From Bacteroidota bacterium (GTDB lineage Bacteria; Bacteroidota; Bacteroidia; Bacteroidales; JAGONC01), in the NCBI GenBank assembly GCA_026391695.1, contig JAPLDP010000064.1:1-64000 (forward strand): a stretch of 64,000 nt of DNA, given 5' to 3'. The first letter of the stretch is position 1. Each line of letters starts with the position of its first letter. A program made the position numbers and the translations under genes. Shown here piece by piece: positions 7,925 through 16,411 of the stretch. Below the pieces are notes generated by a model. That model was not told the DNA's origin and ran no database searches. It saw only the letters and a program-made list of their open reading frames with translations.

Positions 7925-9277
7925 ATGAAAAGACCATTGCTCATCACATTAATGACCATTATACTGGCTCTTCCCTCCATGTACGGTCAGAAATATGGAC
8001 AGGATAGTTTAGCCTGCATTGAAAATCTCTCGTTATACAGAATTAATTATAAGATTTGGAAAGATCATAATTTTGAAGAGAGAGTCATTCAGGAGGTGCC
8101 AATTTATACTCCATGGCACTGGGTTTTTTTTAATTGCCCTGAATCCAGCCAGAATATCTATGTGGATGGTGTGACTATATTAAAATATATAATTGATAAG
8201 GAAAAAAATCAAAGTATCAGACAACAATATATTGACACTCTGATGATGGTTTATGACCAGCGTATTAAATATTTCGGCAGTTCCAATACCAGCAGGGAGG
8301 GCCTTGTTCTTGGCCGTAAGGGTGTCGATCTTTACACTCTCAGTCCCGATCGATTCTTTGATGCTTTTCAGATTCTTAATAAATCCATCGAACTCGAAGG
8401 ATTAGAAACAACCGGACCTGTCCTTGTCTATTATTTCAATACTACCATCAACTCTGCTGTTAAGGGAGCTGTTGATTCTTCAGTCATCATTGACACGTAT
8501 GATAAAATCAGTGAGATCATTGACTACAATATTGAAAAAAACAAAGATAATCCCGAACAATTGACCGAATGGGAAAATGTAAAAGCTAATATTGAGAGCA
8601 CTTTTGAACCCTTTGCCACTTGTGATGACTTATTGTCCATTTATGAAAAAAAATTTAAGCTAACTCCCGACAATGTTGATCTCCTGAAAAAAATCACCAG
8701 GATCCTTGATAAAAAGAATTGTACGAATTCTGACCTGTTCTTTGAAGCCACAAAAAAATTATATGACCTTGAACCCACTCCTGAGTCTGGATACCTGATG
8801 GGTGTTATGAACCTGAGAAAAGAAAAATTCCAGGAAGCTTCCACTTATTTATTCGCATCAGTCGACAGTCTTAAGGATGTTAATAAAAAATCGAACACTT
8901 ACTTGCTCCTTGCTAATATCTATTTAAACCTCAATGACTTTCCCAAAGCCCGGTCATTTGCCTATAAAGGGCTCGAAATAAAACCGGATAACGGGAGTTT
9001 CTATATCCTCATCGGTGACCTGTATGCACGAAGTGCTATCCAATGCGGTGACAATGATCTGACCAAAAAAGTGGCATACTGGGCAGCTGTCGATAAATAT
9101 ATTAAGGCTAAAAACGTCGATAATACTGTTACAGACAATGCCAACGAGCGGATTTCAACATATTCCAGCTTTTTCCCCTCTACCGAAACTATTTTCTTTT
9201 ATGATCTGAAAGAGGGTGATCCCTATTCTGTTGGATGCTGGATCAATGAATCCACTACCGTCAGGGCAAGCAAATGA
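7925..9277 (+). CDS. secreted TPR-repeat protein, second of two paralogs
   Basis: A 450-residue paralog of the preceding gene, with a signal peptide (MKRPLLITLMTIILALPSMYG) and the same blocks in the same order: KYGQDS.AC near the mature N-terminus, DTLMM.YDQRIKYF, LGRKG.DLY, EPFATCDDLL and the C-terminal TPR-like helices. The duplication is therefore visible directly. The stop overlaps the ATG of the LptC gene in an ATGA quartet, indicating translational coupling with LptC and supporting a role at the envelope. Many Cys positions (for example in CDDL and KKNCT) are conserved between the two paralogs, which hints at a shared fold held by disulfides. Confidence 0.85.
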   Translation: MKRPLLITLMTIILALPSMYGQKYGQDSLACIENLSLYRINYKIWKDHNFEERVIQEVPIYTPWHWVFFNCPESSQNIYVDGVTILKYIIDKEKNQSIRQQYIDTLMMVYDQRIKYFGSSNTSREGLVLGRKGVDLYTLSPDRFFDAFQILNKSIELEGLETTGPVLVYYFNTTINSAVKGAVDSSVIIDTYDKISEIIDYNIEKNKDNPEQLTEWENVKANIESTFEPFATCDDLLSIYEKKFKLTPDNVDLLKKITRILDKKNCTNSDLFFEATKKLYDLEPTPESGYLMGVMNLRKEKFQEASTYLFASVDSLKDVNKKSNTYLLLANIYLNLNDFPKARSFAYKGLEIKPDNGSFYILIGDLYARSAIQCGDNDLTKKVAYWAAVDKYIKAKNVDNTVTDNANERISTYSSFFPSTETIFFYDLKEGDPYSVGCWINESTTVRASK

Positions 9278-9879
9278 CCAGCGTAAACATGTCAATCTTT
9301 ATCAGAACCTGGAATTTTATACGATCTCACATTGCCTGTAACCTTTTAGTATTACTCTCTATTCCTTTTTATCAGGCGTGTGAGAATGATATAAAAACCG
9401 TTGGGCTTTTTTCCAGAATAGACACTTTGCCCGTTGAATCGGTTAAGGAAATCCAAGTTATTCAAAGCGATTCAGGAAGGATAACTTTTATACTTACAAG
9501 TCAACAACTCAATCGTTATGAGGGAAATGATCCTTATATGGAATTCCCGAAAGGCTTCAAAATCATCTTTTATGACAGTGCGATGCAAATCAAATCACAA
9601 CTGACAGCTGACTATGGCGTAAGCTTTGAAAGACGAAAAATAATGGAGGCTAAAAATAATGTTGAGGTCATCAATTATCAAAAGAATGAAAAGCTGAATA
9701 CAGAGCATCTGGTATGGGATCAGAAAAAAAAACTCATTTACTCCGATGTATTTGTCAAAATCACTTCTCCGGATAAAACCATTTTTGGAGAAAATGGGCT
9801 GGAGGCCGATGAGCAGTTCAATAGCTATACGCTCAAGAAGGCTAAGGGTGAAATACGCTTTGATCAGGATAAATACTAA
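9274..9879 (+). CDS. lptC: LPS export protein LptC-like lipoprotein
   Basis: A 201-residue protein matching the LptC/YrbK family by its pattern: an N-terminal hydrophobic anchor ending in a lipoprotein-like cysteine (SIPFYQAC, about residue 36), then beta-jellyroll strands with typical phrases YMEFPKGFKIIFYD, LTADYGVSFE, EAKNNVEVIN and KLNTEHLVWDQKKKLIYSD. LptC links the inner-membrane LptBFG exporter to the periplasmic LptA bridge in LPS transport. Bacteroidota LptC forms are often annotated as lipoproteins. It is coupled to the upstream TPR gene by a 4-bp overlap and lies 44 bp before the CNNM gene, a neighbourhood seen in other Bacteroidales. An internal ATG at 9289 is an alternative start. 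Confidence 0.85.
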   Translation: MTSVNMSIFIRTWNFIRSHIACNLLVLLSIPFYQACENDIKTVGLFSRIDTLPVESVKEIQVIQSDSGRITFILTSQQLNRYEGNDPYMEFPKGFKIIFYDSAMQIKSQLTADYGVSFERRKIMEAKNNVEVINYQKNEKLNTEHLVWDQKKKLIYSDVFVKITSPDKTIFGENGLEADEQFNSYTLKKAKGEIRFDQDKY

Positions 9880-9923
9880 CGGAAGTATGTAATCTTTGTA
9901 TTACTATAATACAGATATTTCGA

Positions 9924-11189
9924 ATGCACCCCTGGTTAACGGTCATCATAACACTATTATTTTCCGCCTTCTTCTCGGGAATGGAAATTGCCTTTATCAC
10001 AGCTAACAAATTGAAAGTAGAACTGGATAAAAGCAAGGGATTGCTCTCTGCACAAATCATGTCGGATTTCAATAAGACACCCTCCCGTTTTATTGGAGCC
10101 ATGCTGTTAGGCAACAACATCGCCCTGGTTATATATGGCATAGCCATGGCTGCAATCCTCGATCCGTTTATCGCGCACATCCTGCCTTCTAAACTGCAAG
10201 GTGAGATCCTTAACCTCATTATCCAGGTCATCATGGCAACGCTGATTATCCTTATTGTCGCTGAATTCCTTCCGAAAGCCTTATTCCGTATTAATCCCAA
10301 CACGATTATCAACTACCTCGCAGTACCAGTATATCTGTTCTATTATCTTTTTTATCCGGTTATTTTCTTTTTCATTGGATTATCCGAGTTCATTCTTAAA
10401 AAAATATTCCATGTCAAGTTGTCAAAACAGACATATGATTTCACCCCTGTTGACCTGGATCATTTCCTGGCAGAATACTTTGCATACTTTAATAAAGACC
10501 TTGAACTTCCACGGGAAATACAGATGTTCAGAAATGTGATTGATTTTCGCAATATCAAGTTGCGTGAATGCATGGTGCCCCGAACCGAAATAGAAGCCAT
10601 TGAAGATAGTGACACTTTAACAAGGCTAAAACTGAAATTCATTGAAACAGGCTATTCACGTATCCTGGTCTATAACAGTTCTATCGATAACATTATCGGC
10701 TATGTCTATGCATTTGATCTTTTCAAAAATCCATCTGAAATCAAATCCATTACCAATCCGGTTATGATTGTACCTGAAACAATGTTGGCTAAAAAGGCAC
10801 TTACGACATTTATACAACAACATAAAAGCATAGCCGTCGTTGTAGATGAATTCGGCGGCACATCGGGTATGGTCACCATCGAAGACATTATAGAAGAAAT
10901 TTTAGGTGAAATAGAAGACGAATATGATTCCGGGGATCTACTGGATAAACAAATTAACGAAAACGAATATGTCTTTTCAGGAAGACTTGAACTGGATTAC
11001 CTGAATGAAAAATATAATCTGAATCTGCCCGCGTCAGACGAATATGAAACCCTTGCAGGATTCATTCTTCATCATTATGGCAGCATCCCTCAGCCAAAAG
11101 AGCAGATGACCATTGGCCCTTACGTATTTTACATCATTCAGTCAACAGCCTCCAGGATTAATAAAGTAAGGCTAATAAGAAAAGGATAA
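9924..11189 (+). CDS. CNNM/CorC-family membrane protein with CBS pair (HlyC/CorC hemolysin family)
   Basis: A 421-residue protein with a DUF21/CNNM domain of three to four membrane helices (residues 1-150), followed by a linker, a CBS pair (about 200-325, including CMVPRTEIEAI and VVVDEFGGTSGMVTIEDIIEEILGEIEDEYD) and a C-terminal CorC/HlyC transporter-associated domain (about 340-421). CNNM proteins are linked to magnesium and cobalt efflux; 'hemolysin' is a historical name. The VDEFGGTSG...EDI.EEI.GEI.DE signature is the strongest evidence. The gliding protein GldE belongs to the same family, but nothing here separates GldE from general CNNM members. It is followed by two palindromes in the intergenic space with the convergent elbB. 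Confidence 0.93.
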   Translation: MHPWLTVIITLLFSAFFSGMEIAFITANKLKVELDKSKGLLSAQIMSDFNKTPSRFIGAMLLGNNIALVIYGIAMAAILDPFIAHILPSKLQGEILNLIIQVIMATLIILIVAEFLPKALFRINPNTIINYLAVPVYLFYYLFYPVIFFFIGLSEFILKKIFHVKLSKQTYDFTPVDLDHFLAEYFAYFNKDLELPREIQMFRNVIDFRNIKLRECMVPRTEIEAIEDSDTLTRLKLKFIETGYSRILVYNSSIDNIIGYVYAFDLFKNPSEIKSITNPVMIVPETMLAKKALTTFIQQHKSIAVVVDEFGGTSGMVTIEDIIEEILGEIEDEYDSGDLLDKQINENEYVFSGRLELDYLNEKYNLNLPASDEYETLAGFILHHYGSIPQPKEQMTIGPYVFYIIQSTASRINKVRLIRKG

Positions 11190-11199
11190 CCTTAAATCA

Positions 11200-11247
11200 C
11201 CCACGACTTCAGTCGTGGGACTTGTAACTCACGACTTCAGTCGTGGG
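11200..11247. repeat. two tandem palindromes in a convergent gap (possible bidirectional terminator/REP-like)
   Basis: CCCACGACTTCAGTCGTGGG (11200-11219) is a hairpin with an 8-bp stem and TTCA loop. A second copy, CTCACGACTTCAGTCGTGGG (11228-11247), follows 8 bp later. They lie between the converging CNNM and elbB genes, 10 and 12 bp from the two stop codons. The arrangement suits a bidirectional transcription barrier, and the repeated unit is REP-like; without a T-run on the plus side, a pure terminator role is uncertain. Confidence 0.65.
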
Positions 11248-11259
11248 ATTTTGCTCAAT

Positions 11260-11907
11260 TTAAATTTCTCTAATTATTGCTTTAATAATATTCTCTGCTC
11301 CTTCGGCTATCTGAACTATATTAGCATCCAGCATATAACAAGGGGTAGTAAAGATTTTACGCTTCTTATCCATCACTACCTCTCCATGAGTTGTGATGAC
11401 ATGTTTCCCTCCCATTTTGACGATGGCTGAAGCTGATCCCTGATCCCTGCCAATCGTCAGTTCAACATCACCAAACAATCTTGCAGCAATCACCGGTGAA
11501 ATGCACATTAATCCGACAGGTTTTCCCAGTTTAACCATTTCCCTTATGGCTTTCTCAACCTCCGGATTAACAGAACATCTTTCACCCTCAACGGCGAATG
11601 TACATAAGTTCTTGGCTACACCAAAACCTCCGGGGAAGACGATGGCATCATAAGAATGAGGATTAAAATCCTTCAGCGGCTTGATTTTGCCTCTTGCTAT
11701 CCTTGCAGCTTCGACCAGTACATTTCTTGTTTCATTCATTACCTGACCTGAAATATGATTGATAACATGGTACTGCTGAATATCAGGAGCAAAAATCTGA
11801 TAATCGGCATTCTGCTTTTTAATAGCATAAATTGTCATGACGGCTTCATGGATTTCAGCGCCATCCATTACACCGCAACCTGCTAATACAACTGCAAATG
11901 TTTTCAT
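11260..11907 (-). CDS. elbB: isoprenoid biosynthesis glyoxalase ElbB
   Basis: A DJ-1/PfpI-superfamily protein, 215 residues from the ATG at 11907. Motifs typical of ElbB are visible: LAGCGVMDGAEIHEAV near the N-terminus, YDAIVFPGGFG, KPVGLMCISPV with the nucleophile-elbow cysteine, and TTPCYM...ANI. The E. coli homologue has glyoxalase activity and is named for an effect on isoprenoid synthesis; its real role is poorly known. The frame is open 25 codons upstream to 11982, but MKTFAVVLAGCGV matches the family start. It converges on the CNNM gene. Confidence 0.9.
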   Translation of the reverse strand: MKTFAVVLAGCGVMDGAEIHEAVMTIYAIKKQNADYQIFAPDIQQYHVINHISGQVMNETRNVLVEAARIARGKIKPLKDFNPHSYDAIVFPGGFGVAKNLCTFAVEGERCSVNPEVEKAIREMVKLGKPVGLMCISPVIAARLFGDVELTIGRDQGSASAIVKMGGKHVITTHGEVVMDKKRKIFTTPCYMLDANIVQIAEGAENIIKAIIREI

Positions 11908-12075
11908 GAATTCACTATTTGGTTTCGATGCTAATTTACTGATTATTTTATTAACTTTGATAAGGTTGCTGGTCAAAGGCATCCATTATGATTGACATTT
12001 AGCAATATGTTACCACATGCCTGCTTTCTGACTATCATGCAATCTGCGACCGGATATTGATTTAATATAGCACTA

Positions 12076-13356
12076 ATGCCCAAAACCTTTGCCCTCGTCG
12101 ACTGCAATAACTTTTATGCCTCCTGCGAACGCATTTTCAATCCACACCTGGAGGGCAAACCATTAGTTGTCCTGTCGAATAATGACGGCTGCATTATAGC
12201 CCGGTCAGACGAAGCAAAAAAATTGGGGGTTAAAATGGGGGTACCAGCTTTTGAGATAAAAGATGTGCTTGAAAAGAACAATATTCAGGTCTTCTCAACT
12301 AACTATGCTCTATATGGAGATATCTCACAACGGGTAATGACCATCTTGTCGCAATTCTCCCCTGCAATTGAAATTTATTCAATTGACGAAGCCTTTCTGG
12401 ATCTGACAAATATGATTGGGATTAATCTCCAGGAATATGGCGCCAAGATTGCCAGGACTGTTCTTCAATGGATAGGTATTCCTGTGACCATTGGTATTGC
12501 TCCGACAAAAACCCTTGCAAAGGCAGCGAACCATCTGGCAAAGGAACATCCAAACTGGAATGGTCTGCTGGACATGACTTCAGTTCATGACCCGGATGTT
12601 TTACTTCAAATGATCCCTGTTAAGGACATATGGGGAGTCGGGCCTCAATATGCCGAATTTTTAACTCATCATCATATTATTACAGCCCTGGACTTGAAAA
12701 ATTCACCGGAAAAATGGATCAGAAAATACATGGGTGTCGTTGGTGAAAGAACGGTCACTGAACTCAGAGGAATACCCTGCTTTCCTGTTGACAACAATCC
12801 TTCCGGGAAAAAAGGCATCTGTATATCCCGGTCATTCGGAAAACCCACCGATGATTATGATGAAATCGAACAGGCTACTTCAACATTCATCGTTTCAGCT
12901 GCTGTTAAGTTACGTAAACAAAAGTCATTGGCACAGGCCCTGACTGTCTTTGTGATGACCAATCGGTTTGCAAAAGGACCCCAATATGTCAATGGGATGA
13001 CTGTTCATCTGCCCATCGCTACAAATAATACAGCTGAGCTTATCCATCATACAATTAGGGCCCTGAGGAAAATATTCCGAAAAGGATACCAATATAAAAA
13101 GTCCGGAGTTATCGTCACGGATATTATTCCTGAACAAACGTTTCAATGCTCGTTATGGGATGATGTCGATAGATTGAAACAAAAAAAACTGACGATGATC
13201 ATTGATAGCATTAATACCAGTATGGGAAAAGGGAAAGTCAAATATGCCGTTCAGGGTACACAAAGACTATGGAAAATGAGACAGGAAAGGTTATCTCAGG
13301 GTTTTACGACAAATTGGGAGGAACTGCTTACTATTGACCTGGATAAAGTCGAGTAA
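12076..13356 (+). CDS. umuC: Y-family translesion DNA polymerase (UmuC-like)
   Basis: A 426-residue Y-family polymerase of UmuC size. Catalytic acids are visible: D9 in LVDCNNFYASCERIF, and D104-E105 in IYSIDEAFLDL. Other family blocks are NNDGCIIARSDEAKKLG in the fingers, VTIGIAPTKTLAKAAN, and a little-finger domain from about residue 235, with the UmuC-type C-terminal tail. UmuC is the catalytic part of Pol V and needs processed UmuD; no umuD is present beside it, so UmuD must be elsewhere or a different partner is used. An exact TAACTTTG lies at 11952-11959 on this strand, but 117 bp upstream. The gene is followed after 33 bp by an HMCES-type gene, making a likely DNA-damage operon. Confidence 0.94.
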   Translation: MPKTFALVDCNNFYASCERIFNPHLEGKPLVVLSNNDGCIIARSDEAKKLGVKMGVPAFEIKDVLEKNNIQVFSTNYALYGDISQRVMTILSQFSPAIEIYSIDEAFLDLTNMIGINLQEYGAKIARTVLQWIGIPVTIGIAPTKTLAKAANHLAKEHPNWNGLLDMTSVHDPDVLLQMIPVKDIWGVGPQYAEFLTHHHIITALDLKNSPEKWIRKYMGVVGERTVTELRGIPCFPVDNNPSGKKGICISRSFGKPTDDYDEIEQATSTFIVSAAVKLRKQKSLAQALTVFVMTNRFAKGPQYVNGMTVHLPIATNNTAELIHHTIRALRKIFRKGYQYKKSGVIVTDIIPEQTFQCSLWDDVDRLKQKKLTMIIDSINTSMGKGKVKYAVQGTQRLWKMRQERLSQGFTTNWEELLTIDLDKVE

Positions 13357-13389
13357 AAAATATTAAAACATCTTGAAAATTAAAGATAT

Positions 13390-14046
13390 ATGTGTGGAAG
13401 GTTTTCGTTTTCACCTAATGAAATAATTATCGAAGAACGATTTGATCTGGAGATCGAAGAGGGGACATACAAACCCCGGTACAATTGTGCTCCGTCACAG
13501 AATCTCGCAGTCATTTCAAATGCTGATCCGGGCAAACTGAGTTTTTATCGCTGGGGATTGATTCCGTTCTGGGCTCAGGATATGTCGATCGGCAACCGGA
13601 TGATTAATGCCAAAGCAGAGACAATTCTGGAAAAGACTTCGTTCAAAAATCCATTCCGGCATAAGAGATGTCTCGTGCCCGGCGATGGATTCTATGAATG
13701 GAAAAAGGAATCCTCCGGTAAAACACCCTACCGGATCGTCACGAAAGATCATGGGCTTTTTGCAATGGCAGGTATTTGGGATTCATGGAAAGATACAGAA
13801 GGGCGCATTATCAATTCCTTTGCGATTATCACAACTGCAGCCAATGTAATCATGAAGCCTATTCATGAGCGTATGCCGGTCATTCTTCTACCAGAACATG
13901 AAAAAGAATGGTTGTATCGTCAAGATAACTATGCCTTGCAGCAACTCCTGAAACCTTACCCTTCCAGGCTGATGGAAGCATATCAGGTTTCCAAACTAGT
14001 AAACTCTCCCTTGAACGATTCGCCTGAGGTTATTATCGGAGTATAA
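13390..14046 (+). CDS. abasic-site processing protein (SRAP/HMCES/YedK family)
   Basis: A 218-residue SRAP-domain protein. The catalytic Cys is C2, immediately after the initiator Met (MCGRFSF), as required for the thiazolidine DNA-protein crosslink with abasic sites after Met removal. Other active-site residues are N73 in NAKAET, E103 in DGFYEW and H159 in HERMP. The family shields abasic sites in single-stranded DNA during replication. Because C2 must be residue 2, the start codon is fixed. It lies downstream of umuC in the same orientation, which combines translesion synthesis and abasic-site protection. Confidence 0.94.
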   Translation: MCGRFSFSPNEIIIEERFDLEIEEGTYKPRYNCAPSQNLAVISNADPGKLSFYRWGLIPFWAQDMSIGNRMINAKAETILEKTSFKNPFRHKRCLVPGDGFYEWKKESSGKTPYRIVTKDHGLFAMAGIWDSWKDTEGRIINSFAIITTAANVIMKPIHERMPVILLPEHEKEWLYRQDNYALQQLLKPYPSRLMEAYQVSKLVNSPLNDSPEVIIGV

Positions 14047-14079
14047 ATTAAATTTTTATCTTCCGAAAATTGACATCTG

Positions 14080-15072
14080 TCAGACAATCATCAGGTTACA
14101 ACCTCTGATATCGCTGAAATCAAAACGTCCCAGCACTTCAAATGATCCGTCGATGTGCGTGATCCCAAGGTCCTGTGTGGCTACGAATGAACAGGAATAG
14201 AGGTTAGCCAGGTCAATGATGTTAATACCTCCTGTTTGTTCATCGCCAATTAATGTCAGCGGATCATTTATGTCTCGAATACATACCCTCATCCATGAAG
14301 GACAACGAAAGAATCCGTGACCCGTGGAATATGATTGCGATAATAACTCTGTCATGCCATATTCTGAATGAATGACCTCAACACCAAAGCCCTTACATAA
14401 CCGGCGGTGAAGTTCTGCCCTGACAAGCTCCTTTTGTCGGCCCTTCATACCACCGGTCTCCATGATAATCACATCAGAAAATTCAAAATTCCGCTTTTCA
14501 ATAAGATCAAGCAAAGCATACGATGCTCCCAAAAGAATGACCTTCTGATGCTGCTTCATCAACTTTACCAGATTGTCAATAAGCTTCTCTGTATCATATA
14601 AATAAAATCCACTTAAAGCGTGCCCTGTTTTTTGGATAAGAATATTCACCATATATACCAGCGACGATCCTTCACGTTCGAGATATGAAGGAAGCAGAGC
14701 CAGTAAAGTATAATCTCTGGCCGGACCATAGAAATATTCAAAACCCCTTAAAAGACTTGTATTGTATATAGTAATATCACAAATATGGTGTCGGGATATC
14801 TGAGACCCTGTGGTACCGCTGCTGGTGAAAATAACCTGATGATCCTGATCTCCGCTGACAATACGGTGGCTCTTGAAAAATTCTACAGGCAGGAAGGGAA
14901 CCTGTTCCGGAGTCCGGACTTTATCAATGGGTATACGCAAGGTATCAACATAACGCCTGTAAATCAGATTATTTGTATACTGAAAACGAAATATTTCAAT
15001 GATCAATGCGTTAATCTCTTCAGAAGAAAAAGAGTTGAATATTCGGCCTTTCAATTCATCCGGTAAAGACAT
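14080..15072 (-). CDS. LuxE-like acyl-protein synthetase / acyl-adenylating enzyme
   Basis: A 330-residue protein of the LuxE family (acyl-protein synthetase). The ATP-binding P-loop-like motif FTSSGTTGSQISRH lies near residues 84-97, and HSEYGMTELLSQ near residue 235 corresponds to the second adenylate-forming motif (YGxTE). LuxE activates a fatty acid as an acyl-AMP and carries it as a thioester in the bioluminescence system; stand-alone relatives in Bacteroidota have no lux genes and an unknown substrate. No acyl carrier, reductase or lux gene is nearby. It diverges from the lipoprotein at 15151. Confidence 0.85.
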   Translation of the reverse strand: MSLPDELKGRIFNSFSSEEINALIIEIFRFQYTNNLIYRRYVDTLRIPIDKVRTPEQVPFLPVEFFKSHRIVSGDQDHQVIFTSSGTTGSQISRHHICDITIYNTSLLRGFEYFYGPARDYTLLALLPSYLEREGSSLVYMVNILIQKTGHALSGFYLYDTEKLIDNLVKLMKQHQKVILLGASYALLDLIEKRNFEFSDVIIMETGGMKGRQKELVRAELHRRLCKGFGVEVIHSEYGMTELLSQSYSTGHGFFRCPSWMRVCIRDINDPLTLIGDEQTGGINIIDLANLYSCSFVATQDLGITHIDGSFEVLGRFDFSDIRGCNLMIV

Positions 15073-15090
15073 TGTATGGCAGAGTTATTG

Positions 15091-15121
15091 TTTGTTCGCG
15101 ATGCAATATTAAGTACCTTTG
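15091..15121 (+). promoter_or_regulatory. Bacteroidota promoter TTTG-N19-TACCTTTG
   Basis: TTTG at 15091-15094 and TACCTTTG at 15114-15121 have exactly 19 bp between them, a full consensus match. The -7 element ends 29 bp before the lipoprotein ATG at 15151, which fixes that start and rules out the earlier in-frame ATG at 15076. Confidence 0.75.
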
Positions 15122-15150
15122 CAATCTTCGGAGATCAAATCACGCGATCA

Positions 15151-15678
15151 ATGAAAACATTTTCAAAGTTACATCTATTTCTCCTGCTCTCTTTCGTCTT
15201 CACTTTTTCGGGCTGCATGAAAAAGGAAGAATTTCCTGTTGAACCGCAGATTGCTTTTAGTAGTTTTGTTAAAATCATTGATGGTTCCGGCATCGATAAC
15301 CGCGGCGTCCTGGAAATTTCCTATACCGATGGCGATGGCGATATTGGACTATCCCAGGGAGATACCCTACCCCCATATGATTATAACTTCTTCATGAAGT
15401 ATTATGAAAAACAAAACGGTGTTTTTAAAGAGGTTTTTATTACCTATTTTAATGAATATACACAAATGATTGACACACTGGATATGAATGCCCGCATACC
15501 TGTGCTGACGCCTCCGGGTCGCAATAAAGCCATTAAGGGGATTATCCAGGATACAATATTTATAAATAATTACGACTCTCCATATGATACCATCCGGTTT
15601 GAAGTCTTTATTAAGGATAGGGCATTACATGAAAGTAATACAGTCACAACACCGGAGATTGTTATTAAAAAGCAATAA
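15151..15678 (+). CDS. lipoprotein of unknown function
   Basis: A 175-residue protein with a type II signal peptide: MKTFSKLHLFLLLSFVFTFSGC, lipobox FSGC with Cys at residue 22. The mature part is beta-rich and contains repeated acidic turns such as SYTDGDGDIG, as in calcium-binding or beta-sandwich surface lipoproteins. I do not recognise a family. An earlier in-frame ATG (15076) lies upstream of a consensus promoter, so 15151 is chosen. It diverges from the LuxE-like gene. Confidence 0.85.
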   Translation: MKTFSKLHLFLLLSFVFTFSGCMKKEEFPVEPQIAFSSFVKIIDGSGIDNRGVLEISYTDGDGDIGLSQGDTLPPYDYNFFMKYYEKQNGVFKEVFITYFNEYTQMIDTLDMNARIPVLTPPGRNKAIKGIIQDTIFINNYDSPYDTIRFEVFIKDRALHESNTVTTPEIVIKKQ

Positions 15679-15684
15679 TTGATA

Positions 15685-15766
15685 AAGTCGGCAGTCGGCA
15701 GTTTGTCATAGGGATTCACCAAATATTATAATTTTTCGCTGACTGGTGACTGCTGACTGGCGACTT
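15685..15766. repeat. dispersed inverted repeat, copy 1 (AGTCGGCAG family)
   Basis: AAGTCGGCAGTCGGCAG at the left and an imperfect reverse complement CTGCTGACTGGCGACTT at the right bracket an AT-rich centre. A related copy lies at 17558-17637, so the ECF sigma operon is flanked by the two copies. Confidence 0.65.
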
Positions 15767-15836
15767 AAAACTAACATATGTAATCGATAACTTCCCATCC
15801 TGTAACCAAAGTGTAACTTAATCGTCTAACTGCTAC

Positions 15837-16403
15837 ATGGAACTCCCGGATGACCGCATAATCATTAAACATGTTCTCGCAGGGGATACCGCAGCCTATG
15901 CCCATCTGGTTGAAAAGCATAAAGATATGGCTTACAGCATGGCCCTTAAAATTACACGCAACCGTGAAGATGCCGAAGAGATCGCCCAGGATGCTTTTGT
16001 GAAGGCCTTCCATTCTCTCAGGAGCTTCAGGCAAGAATCCAGGTTTTCAACATGGCTATTCCGTATCGTATACAACACAGCCATCAGCAGGATGAGAAAA
16101 AGAAAAACTGAAACCATTACCCTTGATGATGATATCGTGGAGAATTTTACAACCGATGAGATCCATGAAGACATTAGGGCACTAAGCGATGATGAACAAC
16201 GCATACTGCTCAATAATGCCCTTGAAAAGCTGCCAGTAATAGATTATACGATTATTACGTTATTTTATATTGAGGACTGCCCGGTTGAGGAGATATCCCA
16301 AATCACCGGGCTGACAAACGTCAATGTCAAGGTCAGGTTGCACAGGATACGAAAAAGACTTTATGCTGAGCTTAACGAATCCTTTAAAAGAATTCTTAAC
16401 TAA
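15837..16403 (+). CDS. ECF-type RNA polymerase sigma factor
   Basis: A 188-residue sigma-70 family ECF factor. Region 2 spans about residues 25-95 (YAHLVEKHKDMAYSMALKI, DAEEIAQDAFVKAF, RFSTWLFRIVYNTAISRMRK) and region 4 about residues 130-182 (LEKLPVIDYTIITLFYIEDCPVEEISQITG...VKVRLHRIRKRLY). The gene is followed after 8 bp by a short membrane protein that is probably its anti-sigma factor and then, beyond a hairpin cluster, by a DUF6249 protein. This three-gene order is typical of Bacteroidota stress or envelope ECF systems. The target regulon cannot be deduced. Confidence 0.93.
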   Translation: MELPDDRIIIKHVLAGDTAAYAHLVEKHKDMAYSMALKITRNREDAEEIAQDAFVKAFHSLRSFRQESRFSTWLFRIVYNTAISRMRKRKTETITLDDDIVENFTTDEIHEDIRALSDDEQRILLNNALEKLPVIDYTIITLFYIEDCPVEEISQITGLTNVNVKVRLHRIRKRLYAELNESFKRILN

Positions 16404-16411
16404 AAGCCCAA

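Noticed and set aside
15076-15150. Earlier in-frame ATG of the lipoprotein gene
   Set aside because: It lies upstream of a perfect TTTG-N19-TACCTTTG promoter, and the lipoprotein signal peptide starts at 15151.
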